Translations under genes and position numbers: made by a program
Assembly (NCBI GenBank): GCA_015060335.1
Contig: SUYR01000007.1
Coordinates: 1 to 64,000 of the forward strand
DNA length: 64,000 nt
Reading direction: 5' to 3'
DNA from: Bacteroidales bacterium
Lineage (GTDB): Bacteria > Bacteroidota > Bacteroidia > Bacteroidales > UBA932
Shown: one piece after another, positions 7,682 to 15,768 of the stretch
Numbering within the stretch: position 1 is the first letter of the stretch
How the letters are laid out: every line of letters begins with the position of its first letter
Notes under the pieces: generated by a model
The model's database searches: none
What the model saw: only the letters and a program-made list of their open reading frames with translations
What the model was told of the DNA's origin: nothing

Positions 7682-8668
7682 CTATTCTAGGTCAAACGTA
7701 AAATCTTCATCGTCACCCTCTGCATCAACCCAAGGCTTGAGCATTACATCGAAGGCAATTCCCTTAGGACTTATCTTTATATCCCATTTGTACCATTCGT
7801 TAGCTTTATATTGAGGAGCACTCAACGCTGTGCTGATATTGGCTTCAAAGTTGGTGGTAGACACTCTATGACCATCCTGTTGTGTTATAGTAAAGTCCAG
7901 GAATAACCTGAAGTCCGAGATGTCCTGCGGAATAATGTGAAGTACATTTCCAGCGGGTTGACCCGTGAATGAGATGTCCTTCTGAAATTCTGACGAGTTG
8001 GATGTGCAATCTGCTTTATAAGCATTCTTGCTGTCGAATGAAACAGTGTATGCTGCTTTTGAATCAACATTATATAGTCTTAGAGCGTCAAGTGTTCCAG
8101 TTGCACCTACGAATTCTACATTAATAGAAAGTTTTGTGAACAGATGCCAGAAGGTGAGATTCTGCGACTCTGCTCTTCCTCCGGAGATTGTTTCTGTTGC
8201 TGCGGCGGCTCCGAGGAGGTCAAAGACGTAGTTGGATACTCCGTATTTCTGTCCCATGTCATATGAGAATGAGATTGAATATGGGGTGCTAGACGTGATA
8301 TCGGTGAGAGTCAATGCCGAATCGTTGTATGGTGCAATGGCGATGAAGTTGTATTTGTAGCCGGAGAGCCAGTAGGCGTTGCTTACCGGGATATATGTCT
8401 CGTCATCGGTTGATGATGATTTTATGACTTGAGACAATAGGTCGTTATCCCAAAGGACGTATGGAGTATTGTTGCCTTCTTGTCTGGCTATTCCCCAGAC
8501 GCCAAAGTCATCGTGGATGGTAGAAAGAGATGTGGTGGATTTCACCGCGGCGGATTGAGATACAGGACTGAATCCGATCAGGGTCTTCTGGTCGTCTGGG
8601 GTGGTGGGCTGAGGACGCTTCTGGCACGAGGTGAGGGCGAGGAGGAGAAGGAGCGCAAGAAGGAGCGT
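7682..8668 (-). CDS. Fimbrillin family lipoprotein lacking a normal start codon
   Basis: First gene of the fimbrial operon. From the GTG at 8545 the protein would have 287 residues and no signal peptide. The frame stays open upstream and encodes a clear lipoprotein leader (TLLLALLLLLALTSC, Cys codon at 8624-8626) followed by a linker that runs straight into the fimbrillin body. No in-frame ATG, GTG or TTG precedes the leader before the stop codon in that frame, so I placed the 5' end at the ACG at 8666-8668. The body shows VWG...YKYNFIAIAPYND, NLTFWHLFTKLSINVEF and YKANEWYKWDIKISPKGIAF motifs. Either a start codon mutated or an unusual start is used; it could be a silenced gene. Confidence 0.7.
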   Translation of the reverse strand, partial: TLLLALLLLLALTSCQKRPQPTTPDDQKTLIGFSPVSQSAAVKSTTSLSTIHDDFGVWGIARQEGNNTPYVLWDNDLLSQVIKSSSTDDETYIPVSNAYWLSGYKYNFIAIAPYNDSALTLTDITSSTPYSISFSYDMGQKYGVSNYVFDLLGAAAATETISGGRAESQNLTFWHLFTKLSINVEFVGATGTLDALRLYNVDSKAAYTVSFDSKNAYKADCTSNSSEFQKDISFTGQPAGNVLHIIPQDISDFRLFLDFTITQQDGHRVSTTNFEANISTALSAPQYKANEWYKWDIKISPKGIAFDVMLKPWVDAEGDDEDFTFDLE

Positions 8669-8746
8669 TCTTGGGGTGCCTTGGTGCCCGCCACACCAAG
8701 AAGATGAGGTTCTGAGTAATTTAGAATCTTGATATCGGGAGTGGTT

Positions 8747-8765
8747 GGTACTGGAATGGTACTTC
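8747..8765. promoter_or_regulatory. Direct repeat, copy 1, upstream of fimbrial operon
   Basis: GGTACTGGAATGGTACTTC holds two GGTACT half sites 11 bp apart. Its near-copy is 102 bp away at 8849-8869. Placement before the operon suggests binding by a regulator, which is inference. Confidence 0.45.
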
Positions 8766-8848
8766 TAAAAAGGGGAGCGGTAATTGGTGATGATAATAGG
8801 ATGTCTTGTCTTAGAACGATATGTATGGTTTTTCTCTTTTGAAAAAGT

Positions 8849-8869
8849 GGTACTTGAATGGTACTTGAG
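8849..8869. promoter_or_regulatory. Direct repeat, copy 2, upstream of fimbrial operon
   Basis: GGTACTTGAATGGTACTTGA repeats the pattern at 8747-8765 with the same internal spacing of half sites. Confidence 0.45.
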
Positions 8870-8959
8870 TCGCCCAGATATTACTATCCGGCTGCAATAA
8901 TTCCTTTATATTGACGAGTTGCTGTTGAAACAGGAAATTGATAATTGACAAAAGAAAAT

Positions 8960-8992
8960 CCGTATCTGATACGTATAAGTAATCAGATACGG
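8960..8992 (-). terminator. Hairpin after third Rpn gene
   Basis: An 11-bp perfect stem (CCGTATCTGAT / ATCAGATACGG) with an 11-nt loop lies 23 bp beyond the stop codon of the Rpn gene at 9016. It is followed on the minus strand by TTTTCTTTTG, consistent with intrinsic termination. Confidence 0.7.
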
Positions 8993-9015
8993 AGTATATC
9001 AGTGTACGGAATTGC

Positions 9016-10005
9016 CTACAGGCTCTCGATTACGTCGGCGGAGAGACCTGTTGCTTGAGCAATGATGTCGATTGCAACTCCAAGTTTCTTGAAATTCCTC
9101 GCATTGTCGAGATTTGTCTGATTTCGTCCTTCTTCTCTACCTTCTTCTCGTCCTTCTACACGTCCTTCCTCCCGTCCCCGTTCCAGCCCACGTTTCTCAG
9201 CTTCTTCCGCTGTCGTGTTGATTATGTTATAGTAGTCACCCATGCTTTCCAGTGATTTATAGTATTGCTCTCGTTCTTCCGGCGTAAAATTATTAATTTC
9301 TGCGAGCAAAAACAAGCGCCGGAACATCGGATCGGCAAATTCGGGCGGGATTTTCTTCATCTTGTGCATGTTTTTCATCAGATATATCCATTTCTCGAAC
9401 TTGGTCTCCAGCTCCGAGATCTTTTTCGTCATTCTCCCGAGTTCGACGAACACAAACCTCAGGGCGTCCGTCATCGTCTCATGTGTCAGGTCCTCTGTCA
9501 GGCGGTACGAAGAGTGGTATCGGTCCTGCGGCCAGTCGTCTGCGTGCTTGAAGCGGAAGTTCAGGATGGCGACTACTATCACGGGCTGGAGATTGTAGTC
9601 CCAGTTGAATTTTTCGTGTGTCATTCCCTGGATACGTTCTTTCTCGTAGAGCTCCCGGGCTTCGCGCCCTTGTTTGTTGATCGGATACGTCGTATAGTAC
9701 AGCGCCCTTTCACGGAAATACTTCTGATATCCCTTCTGCATCTCGATGATGAATTTCCTTCCGTCTTCGCATTCGCAGGCGATGTCGAAGATCACGATCC
9801 TGTCCTCTTCGGTCATTCCGTGATGTTCTGTCGGGATAAATTTCACAGATTTGATGTTCAGATCCTTCAGCACCATGTTGAGGAACCAGATCAGCATGTC
9901 CTTGTTCGCCTCACTACCGAATACCCTCTTGAACATAAAGTCGCAGAGCATATTCGCATAATTCTTACTCTGAACATCCAGTTTCGTTTCAACATTATCA
10001 GTCAT
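9016..10005 (-). CDS. Rpn family PD-(D/E)XK nuclease/putative transposase
   Basis: 329 residues from the ATG at 10005. A longer frame exists, but MTDNVETK aligns with the start of the paralogue at 1-834 and sits behind the shared GCAAAGTTCCGAA element. The core shows CDFMFKRVFGSEANKD, then IVIFDIACECEDGRKFIIEMQ with the D...ExQ catalytic signature. The tail contains a degenerate run of GREEG/GRVEG units, about five in a row, followed by a terminal IAQATGLSADVIESL motif. Such Rpn tails vary between copies, and in E. coli the short C-terminal product RpnS restrains the full protein. Here an internal Met (MGDYYNI) precedes the repeat tail, but no internal promoter was recognised. A hairpin terminator follows. 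Confidence 0.88.
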   Translation of the reverse strand: MTDNVETKLDVQSKNYANMLCDFMFKRVFGSEANKDMLIWFLNMVLKDLNIKSVKFIPTEHHGMTEEDRIVIFDIACECEDGRKFIIEMQKGYQKYFRERALYYTTYPINKQGREARELYEKERIQGMTHEKFNWDYNLQPVIVVAILNFRFKHADDWPQDRYHSSYRLTEDLTHETMTDALRFVFVELGRMTKKISELETKFEKWIYLMKNMHKMKKIPPEFADPMFRRLFLLAEINNFTPEEREQYYKSLESMGDYYNIINTTAEEAEKRGLERGREEGRVEGREEGREEGRNQTNLDNARNFKKLGVAIDIIAQATGLSADVIESL

Positions 10006-10031
10006 AACAATTCGTTTAATAGTTAACGCCA

Positions 10032-10044
10032 GCAAAGTTCCGAA
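10032..10044 (-). promoter_or_regulatory. Conserved 13-bp element before Rpn genes
   Basis: GCAAAGTTCCGAA also occurs at 860-872 and 2018-2030, always about 25-30 bp upstream of an Rpn start. Read on the minus strand it gives GAACTTTG, one mismatch from the Bacteroidota -7 box TAnnTTTG. Confidence 0.55.
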
Positions 10045-10254
10045 GAGTTATCCGCGTAAAAAAATTGTAAATGGATAAATGCTAAAATCGCAGACTGGAG
10101 TACTTGTAGTGCACATTTTTGCGAACGCTGCGGAAGAAAAAATCGATTTTTTTTTGAAAAACGGCCGGGCGAGATCAGAGAGAAGTATTGGGCGAGAAGT
10201 TTCGGTGAGAGGAATAGGAGCGCGGATTTCGATAGAAGGACTCGGAAAAATGCC

Positions 10255-10360
10255 CTGGCGCTCAAGTGTCTGTGTCAGGGTGCGTTATGCAAAAACGATT
10301 CCCCGCTGCAGGGGAATCGCATATCCACAACACGCTGAGAGTCAGCAGGTTGAGTGACAG
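10255..10360. repeat. 106-bp palindromic (MITE/REP-like) element, copy 1
   Basis: An imperfect palindrome of exactly 106 bp: 41-bp arms with CTGGCGCTCAA / TTGAGTGACAG ends around a 24-bp perfect core hairpin (CGATTCCCC-GCTGCA-GGGGAATCG, 10296-10319). Copies with the same length and centre lie at 12954-13059 and 34267-34372. It sits just past the 3' end of the aminopeptidase gene. No obvious target duplication. Confidence 0.85.
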
Positions 10361-10404
10361 GAGAATCCGCGCACGGACGGGCTGGCTTACCTAGTGCCGA
10401 AGCG

Positions 10405-12891
10405 TTATCGGTTACGTCTCTGCAAATTCCAAGCGGAGCGGAGAATCTTGTTCTTGAGCAGGGTAGGGAGGTCTTCGTGCTCTTTGAGGAAGCTGTCGAG
10501 CTCTTCGAGAGATTCTGTGCTGTAGCGCTCGTTGAGGAGGGAGTAAACCCAGTCCTGAGGGAAGAAGATGTCGCTGGTGCGCTGGATGTATGGCAGAGCG
10601 GCGAGCGCTTCGGGGATGTAGCTGGCAGCCTGCTGCTCACGTGATGGATGGCAGAGGTAGTCCAGGACCTCAAGTGCCCACGGTTCGATACGTCGGTTTT
10701 CTGCCTCAAGCAGTGAGTGGAACAGTGCTTCCTGCTCAAGAGTATCCGGAGTGGTGGCGCGTGATATGAATTCAAACTGACGGCGTCTGTCCGGATTGGT
10801 GATCCTGCCGAGCTGTGTGGCTATTATCTCTTTCTGCTGCTCCGGGTTGCGGATGGCAAGTTCGTAGGCAAGGTTCATGTAGTCGTTCTCGTTCAGAAGT
10901 GGATGTGATGCCTCTGCCCATATCTTGTATAGTTCCTCACGTACACAACTGTCAGATGCAGCAGGAATTAGTCTGCGCAGAAGCTGCTGTCTGCACGATT
11001 TCAGCTCATGCTCGCCGGCCAGGGCGAAAATGGCTCTTTCCATTGATGGGTCGCCTGCTTCGATAAGTGGCCTGCCTATATATCTGCACACAGTGGATGT
11101 TATAAGCGGATTCTTCTCATATGGCAAGCCCTGAATCAGAGAATGTAGCCATGTCTGAGCATCGATTTCACCATGCTGGAATCCTTCATGCAGGTTCATC
11201 AGCTGTGACTGACGGCAGGTCTCATCCTTAATGCAATGCCAGTTGTCAAGTATCCATTCCAGACTGCTCTCGTCGTATTTGAAGTATCCGTATCCTCTTC
11301 CGTCGCTGTTAGGAAGTATATAGGTTACATCGTCTCCAAGCGGAATAGTTACGGATTGCCCGTCCATTACTACCTCGGTTTCCGATAGATTCTCTCCTAT
11401 AAGGCACACGTTGAAGCTCTGCGGCCAGGTGAGTCCTCTTTCATATGGATCGCTTTGGCTTACTGTAAGAAGTCCGTCCTGCAGCTTGAAGTCAATGAAA
11501 GGCATTCCTTTACTGTTTACCCATACGTCGCTGAAGGAAGCCAGATCTTCGTCGCATTTGTCATCAAGAATCTTTATCAGGTCCGGCCATGTGGCGTTAC
11601 TGTATGAATATGCAGTCAGATATTCATGTATTCCTTCTCTGAATGCATCTTCTCCCATTATCTCGACCAGCTTTTCCAGCATTACAGGAGCTTTGTTATA
11701 TATGATGTTGTTATACACCAGTCCTGCATTGCACATGTTGTCAAGCGGCTGTCTTATGGCAGTACCTCCGAGAGTCCGGTCTTCACTCAGAGCTGATGTC
11801 GTAGTGCTTTTCAGCCAGTTGAGACGATGGTTGATCTCCGGGAACAGCGGCTCCGTTATACGTGATGCGAAGTAGTTTGCAAAGACTTCCTTGGTCCATA
11901 CGTCGTCAAACCATTTCATTGTGACAAGGTCTCCGAACCACATGTGAGCGGTCTCATGTGCTATCAGATGTGCCCTGTCCAATTCTTCATCAGGAGTAGG
12001 ATTCTTTGACAGGAACATCTTGGTGTCATTGTAGAGTGTTGCTCCGGTATGTTCCATACCACCATATTGAAATCCCGGCAGTATTATGAAATCATATTTT
12101 GCAAAAGGATAGGCTATTCCTGTGAATTCCTCCAACCATTCGAGAGATGATGCGACCTGGCTGAATATTGTCGGCATCTGGGCTATGCGGTCAGGATCGG
12201 TTTCACGATGATAGGCAGTGAATCTATGCTTGCCGTCGTCATATGTCAGGCTATCGAATCTGCCGGCTACAAATGAAAACAGATATGTACTCAGCGGCTC
12301 GGTTTTATCAAAACTGACATGTTTGCGGCCTTTTACGATGCTCTCAGTCTCGACTGGAGAGTTAGATACAGCTACCCAAGATTCCGGGAGAGTCAGAGCA
12401 AGCCTGAATTCTGCTTTCATATCCGGCTGGTCGAAACAAGGGAATATGGTTCGCGCCCTGTCCGGAACAAGCAGGGTATACATAAATTCTTCGCTCCTGT
12501 TAAACGATTGATTGTCAGCTATAAACGATACACTTATCCTGTTGCTTCCTTTCAGGATGACGTCAGATGGAATGATAATATGCTCGTTCTTCAGTTCGTA
12601 GTCAGACTTCTCTCCGTTGACTGTAATCTCCTTGATGTTGTCCAGCTCTCTGAAGTCTATGATTATTTCCTGCGCACGAGAGACATTGAACATGATGTCT
12701 ATATTGCCGGTTATCAGGCTGTCCCTGTATTCAGGTATGCTTAGTTTCAATGAATATTCAAGATTTCCGATATTCTCTTTTCTGGATATGGCGAGCTCTT
12801 CCGATATGCCCTTTTCGTAGAGCCTGTCTGAATTTTTACAGCCGAAAAGCAAAGCTACTGCCATGAGATATATTGCTAATCTGATTTTCAT
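10405..12891 (-). CDS. M1 family zinc aminopeptidase lipoprotein
   Basis: 828 residues from the ATG at 12891, which gives an immediate signal peptide with lipobox LLFGC; an ATG eight codons upstream is less likely. The zinc site HETAH (His312, Glu313, His316) with the third ligand Glu335 and the exopeptidase motif GGMEH (277-281) identify gluzincin family M1, which removes N-terminal residues from peptides. The lipid anchor places it in the periplasm or on an envelope membrane. It is a single-gene unit with a textbook promoter at 12917-12947. Palindromic 106-bp elements lie on both sides, at 10255-10360 and 12954-13059. Confidence 0.93.
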   Translation of the reverse strand: MKIRLAIYLMAVALLFGCKNSDRLYEKGISEELAISRKENIGNLEYSLKLSIPEYRDSLITGNIDIMFNVSRAQEIIIDFRELDNIKEITVNGEKSDYELKNEHIIIPSDVILKGSNRISVSFIADNQSFNRSEEFMYTLLVPDRARTIFPCFDQPDMKAEFRLALTLPESWVAVSNSPVETESIVKGRKHVSFDKTEPLSTYLFSFVAGRFDSLTYDDGKHRFTAYHRETDPDRIAQMPTIFSQVASSLEWLEEFTGIAYPFAKYDFIILPGFQYGGMEHTGATLYNDTKMFLSKNPTPDEELDRAHLIAHETAHMWFGDLVTMKWFDDVWTKEVFANYFASRITEPLFPEINHRLNWLKSTTTSALSEDRTLGGTAIRQPLDNMCNAGLVYNNIIYNKAPVMLEKLVEIMGEDAFREGIHEYLTAYSYSNATWPDLIKILDDKCDEDLASFSDVWVNSKGMPFIDFKLQDGLLTVSQSDPYERGLTWPQSFNVCLIGENLSETEVVMDGQSVTIPLGDDVTYILPNSDGRGYGYFKYDESSLEWILDNWHCIKDETCRQSQLMNLHEGFQHGEIDAQTWLHSLIQGLPYEKNPLITSTVCRYIGRPLIEAGDPSMERAIFALAGEHELKSCRQQLLRRLIPAASDSCVREELYKIWAEASHPLLNENDYMNLAYELAIRNPEQQKEIIATQLGRITNPDRRRQFEFISRATTPDTLEQEALFHSLLEAENRRIEPWALEVLDYLCHPSREQQAASYIPEALAALPYIQRTSDIFFPQDWVYSLLNERYSTESLEELDSFLKEHEDLPTLLKNKILRSAWNLQRRNR

Positions 12892-12916
12892 ATTCCTGAT
12901 TGTTTGATAGTTCACG

Positions 12917-12947
12917 CAAAGATATAATTTTTCCCGTTTACATCAAA
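12917..12947 (-). promoter_or_regulatory. Promoter of M1 aminopeptidase gene
   Basis: On the minus strand TTTG (12947-12944), 19 bp, then TATCTTTG (12924-12917), an exact match to the Bacteroidota sigma consensus TTTG-N19-TAnnTTTG. It starts transcription about 20 bp before the ATG at 12891, which supports that start. Confidence 0.8.
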
Positions 12948-12953
12948 AAATGC

Positions 12954-13059
12954 CTGTCGCCTAACTTCGTGATTCCCAGCGTGTTGCAGAAAATCGATTC
13001 CCCGCGGCAGGGGAATCGCATATCCACAACACTTTGTGTGTGAATGGGTTGGGCGCCAG
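12954..13059. repeat. 106-bp palindromic (MITE/REP-like) element, copy 2
   Basis: Ends CTGTCGCCTAAC / GTTGGGCGCCAG, core hairpin CGATTCCCC-GCGGCA-GGGGAATCG at 12995-13018. The right half shares CATATCCACAACAC with copy 1. It lies between the aminopeptidase promoter and the recombinase gene, ending 28 bp before the recombinase start. Confidence 0.85.
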
Positions 13060-13087
13060 ACTTTTTGCTATATTAAGCAAAAACGTT

Positions 13088-14368
13088 ATGTCAACAACAT
13101 TCTTTTTGCGAAGCGCAAGGAAAAGCGGTTATGCTTCTGTGTGCGTCAGGGTGCAGTCATCTGTACTGAAGGTCAATATAAGGCAGTCCACTCGTCTCAA
13201 GGTGCCGGTCCAGAAATGGAATCTTGCCCGTACAAGTCCGGCGTTCTGGGATTATGTCACTTCGGAGGAGGGGAGAACTGTATTCGGTAAGATAGCGGAA
13301 ATACGCCAGACGATAGATGCTGTAATCATCGGCGGTAAGCCAGTTACGGCCTCTCAGGTCAGACATATTGTGCATGATGTGGTATATAAGGGTTATATCA
13401 CTACAGGAAATCAGAGCATGACTTTAGGAATGTATATGGATATCTATATTGACCAGGTGACCAAGGGTATCAGGAAGACTCAGAAGGGTACGGATTTCTC
13501 TGAGGGTACTGTGCGTTCAGTAGCCCGTGTCCGTGATCTGATGCTGGAGTTTCAGGCATGGAGCGGCAGAACGTATGATTTCGATGATATTGATTTCGAT
13601 TTCAGGTCGAGGTTCATGTGTTATATGTATGAACATAAAGATTATAATATCAATACTGCAGCAAAGTCGCTTAATACGCTGATTACAATGATGTCGGCAG
13701 CTGAGGCTGAAGGTTACCACGCAAACCGTAAATGCCTGAGCCGTCAGTTCAAGGCGAAGAGGAAGGATGTGGACGAGATATATCTTACAAAGGAGGAACT
13801 TACAGCCATTTCAAAAGCTGATATCAGTACACTACCCAAGCTGTATGAGAAGGCGAGAGATATTTTCATGGTGGGAGTATATACGGCTCAGAGGGTGTCT
13901 GACTATAACAATATAAGACCTGATAACATCATACGCAATCCGGACGGAAGTGTGATTATAAATCTGCGCCAGAAGAAGACAGGGGTGTGGGTATCTATTC
14001 CGGCAAAGGATGAGTTGAAACGGATTCTGGAGAAATACAGTTACAGGCTTCCCAAGGTGCCGGATAAGTCTATCAACTTATGTATCAAGGAAGTGGCGCG
14101 GCTCTCCGGTGTAGATTCACCTGTTACCATAGAGAGAACATCTGGAGGCAGGACGTCTATTCAGACGCACCCAAAGTACGCTCTTATACATACACATACT
14201 GCCCGTAGGACGGGAGCTACTCTTATGTATCTTGCAGGTATGGATGTGTTCAATATATGTTCGGTAACCGGTCACAGCAGTATCGCCATGCTCAAGAAGT
14301 ATATCAAGGCAGACAAGATAGAAAGAGCAAGGACAATAAGCAGTGATGCCGCCTTTACGAAGTGGTAG
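13088..14368 (+). CDS. Tyrosine recombinase/integrase
   Basis: 426 residues from the ATG at 13088; an earlier in-frame ATG at 13034 would lie inside the palindromic element and adds no conserved sequence. The N-terminal half has the arm-binding and SAM-like core-binding domains typical of Bacteroidota integrases (RVQSSVLKVNIR..., then a helical bundle). The catalytic domain shows Arg269 (AQRVSDY), Lys296 (RQKKTG), His370-x-x-Arg373 (HTARRTG), His396 (TGHSS) and nucleophile Tyr405 (KKYIK), so it looks active. No other mobile-element gene, tRNA or att site is visible beside it. It may be an orphan site-specific recombinase, a phase-variation invertase or a relic. It converges on the tonB-like gene 5 bp away. 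Confidence 0.92.
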   Translation: MSTTFFLRSARKSGYASVCVRVQSSVLKVNIRQSTRLKVPVQKWNLARTSPAFWDYVTSEEGRTVFGKIAEIRQTIDAVIIGGKPVTASQVRHIVHDVVYKGYITTGNQSMTLGMYMDIYIDQVTKGIRKTQKGTDFSEGTVRSVARVRDLMLEFQAWSGRTYDFDDIDFDFRSRFMCYMYEHKDYNINTAAKSLNTLITMMSAAEAEGYHANRKCLSRQFKAKRKDVDEIYLTKEELTAISKADISTLPKLYEKARDIFMVGVYTAQRVSDYNNIRPDNIIRNPDGSVIINLRQKKTGVWVSIPAKDELKRILEKYSYRLPKVPDKSINLCIKEVARLSGVDSPVTIERTSGGRTSIQTHPKYALIHTHTARRTGATLMYLAGMDVFNICSVTGHSSIAMLKKYIKADKIERARTISSDAAFTKW

Positions 14369-14373
14369 AATAC

Positions 14374-15099
14374 CTACTGAGCGATGAATCGATAAAGGAT
14401 TTCGCCTGTCTGGTTGGGCGGGGCAGTCTGGGATGCTGAGAATCGGGAGAGGCGGGCGGCGCGGATGGCGAAGTTGCGGAGGCACTGGTCGCTGGATGAG
14501 ACCGTGTCAAGGACTTTGGCGCCTACTACGGTGCCTGCGTTATTTACTGTGATTATGACGGTTACGTCTCCGCTGCCGTAGCATCTGTATGCAGGAATCT
14601 TCAGATGGCTTGCCTTACGGCCGTCAAGGGTATATGAGAGTACGGACGGACCGCTGTACTCTTTTTTCTTTGTGTCTTCCTGTTTTTTCTGGCTTGGAAG
14701 TTCGACGGTTTCTTCTATGGCATCTTCCTTAATCGCCTGACCGTCGCGAAGGTCTTTTGCCAGACGTTCCGCATCCTTGTAGAGCTGCTCTGCGTCGGTG
14801 TTTCTGTCATCCTTGAGCTGGTTGCCGGCATCGACTGCTATGTTACGTATAGGCTCCGAAGAGTTGCGTGCCGCTGCTATAAGGTCGTCCAGACGTCTGC
14901 TGATGTCTTCCTTGAAGGCGACTTCCTTCTGCAGTTTCTCTATTTCCTCCTGCTTTGAAAAGTCCAGCACGAAGCTCTCTTCGCGTTTGAGCGTAGCGTC
15001 AATCTGATATGCAAGCAAGACAATAATCACCACCAAGTGGAATATGATGGTGATGTATAGTCCTGCCTTATCTTCGCTGCTGTTAAACGGATTCTTCAC
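14374..15099 (-). CDS. TonB-like energy transducer protein
   Basis: 241 residues. One N-terminal membrane helix (about residues 14-31), then a long charged coiled-coil region with SKQEEIEKLQKEVAFKED and DAEQLYKDAERLAKDL, and a C-terminal TonB-type beta domain (YRCYGSGDVTVIITVNNAGTVVGAKVLD...). This layout fits a periplasm-spanning protein that couples inner-membrane energy to outer-membrane transport, but the middle lacks the usual Pro-rich span. The start is GTG at 15099: the preceding in-frame codons include a stop that ends nearby, so no ATG is available. It lies 12 bp after udk and is probably cotranscribed with it. It may work with the ExbB/ExbD genes at 17285-19585. Confidence 0.8.
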   Translation of the reverse strand: MKNPFNSSEDKAGLYITIIFHLVVIIVLLAYQIDATLKREESFVLDFSKQEEIEKLQKEVAFKEDISRRLDDLIAAARNSSEPIRNIAVDAGNQLKDDRNTDAEQLYKDAERLAKDLRDGQAIKEDAIEETVELPSQKKQEDTKKKEYSGPSVLSYTLDGRKASHLKIPAYRCYGSGDVTVIITVNNAGTVVGAKVLDTVSSSDQCLRNFAIRAARLSRFSASQTAPPNQTGEILYRFIAQ

Positions 15100-15111
15100 T
15101 TCGTCCGGGAT

Positions 15112-15726
15112 TCAAATTTTAGCTAAAGCCTTTTCTATAGTTGCTGATATTATATCTATTGCCACCTTGTTATGGCCACCCTGTGGGATGATGATGTCAG
15201 CATAGCGCTTGCTGGGTTCGATGAACTGGAGATACATAGGCTTTACTGTCTTTGTATATCGTTCTATGACCCATTCGACATTCTTTCCTCTCTCTACGAT
15301 ATCCCTTGCCATTACCCTCATGAGTCTGTCATCGTCATCAGCATCCACAAAGAGTTTTATGTCCATCTGTTCACGGAGCCTTTCGCATGTGAAGATAAGT
15401 ATCCCTTCCACGATGATGACTTCTGCTGGCTCGACTGTGACAGTCTCATCCTTGAGGCGTCCGCAGGTGATGTACGAATATATCGGCTGCTGAATGCTTC
15501 TGCCTTGCTTCAGATCTTCAAGCTGACTGCAGAGCAGGTCGAAGTCGATGGAGTCCGGATGGTCAAAGTTGTGATCTCTCTTCTGCTGCGCCGTGAAATG
15601 GCTGAGGTCTTTATAATAGGCATCCTGAGGGATGACAGTCACTTTCTCCTTCAATTGTTCAGTGATTGCCTTAACGACAGTTGTCTTTCCGGAACCGGAT
15701 CCTCCGGCGATGCCTATTATCATCAT
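15112..15726 (-). CDS. udk: Uridine kinase
   Basis: 204 residues, standard length. The P-loop GGSGSGKTT is at residues 8-16, followed by the VIPQDAYYKDLSHFT substrate region, NFDHPDSIDFDLL, and EGILIFTCERLREQMDIKLFVDADDDDRL with the RDIVERGK lid. It phosphorylates uridine and cytidine to UMP and CMP in pyrimidine salvage. Two adjacent ATG codons open the frame; the first is taken. It stands between asnS and a tonB-like gene, all on the minus strand, with a hairpin in the 42-bp gap to asnS. Confidence 0.96.
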   Translation of the reverse strand: MMIIGIAGGSGSGKTTVVKAITEQLKEKVTVIPQDAYYKDLSHFTAQQKRDHNFDHPDSIDFDLLCSQLEDLKQGRSIQQPIYSYITCGRLKDETVTVEPAEVIIVEGILIFTCERLREQMDIKLFVDADDDDRLMRVMARDIVERGKNVEWVIERYTKTVKPMYLQFIEPSKRYADIIIPQGGHNKVAIDIISATIEKALAKI

Positions 15727-15742
15727 GATGTTCTCTATTGAG

Positions 15743-15763
15743 ATCCCCGCTCATGCCGGGGAT
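15743..15763 (-). terminator. Hairpin between asnS and udk
   Basis: ATCCCCG-CTCATGC-CGGGGAT gives a 7-bp GC-rich stem just after the asnS stop codon. There is no strong T run, so it may terminate weakly or protect the transcript end. Confidence 0.5.
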
Positions 15764-15768
15764 GAATC

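Larger units (their letters stand above)
8669..9015. other. Regulatory interval upstream of the fimbrial operon
   Basis: No gene seen. It holds two direct repeats described separately (8747-8765, 8849-8869) and the hairpin at 8960-8992. A clear TTTG/TAnnTTTG promoter was not found for the minus-strand fimbrial operon. Confidence 0.6.
10006..10404. other. Intergenic interval with Rpn promoter box and palindromic element
   Basis: No convincing gene. It holds the Rpn-associated GCAAAGTTCCGAA at 10032-10044 and a 106-bp palindromic element at 10255-10360. The remainder is purine-rich on the plus strand without recognisable coding content. Confidence 0.6.

Noticed and set aside
9265..10026. Long plus-strand open frame of 253 codons
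   Set aside because: Antisense shadow of the third Rpn gene; composition follows the complement of a real gene.
10023..10265. Minus-strand open frame before the third Rpn gene
   Set aside because: Lacks a recognised domain, covers the promoter element and ends in the palindromic element; probably chance.
15743..15763. Fourth copy of the 106-bp palindromic element
   Set aside because: It shares the CCCC/GGGG stem type only; the flanking arms and ends are absent. Kept as a hairpin of asnS.
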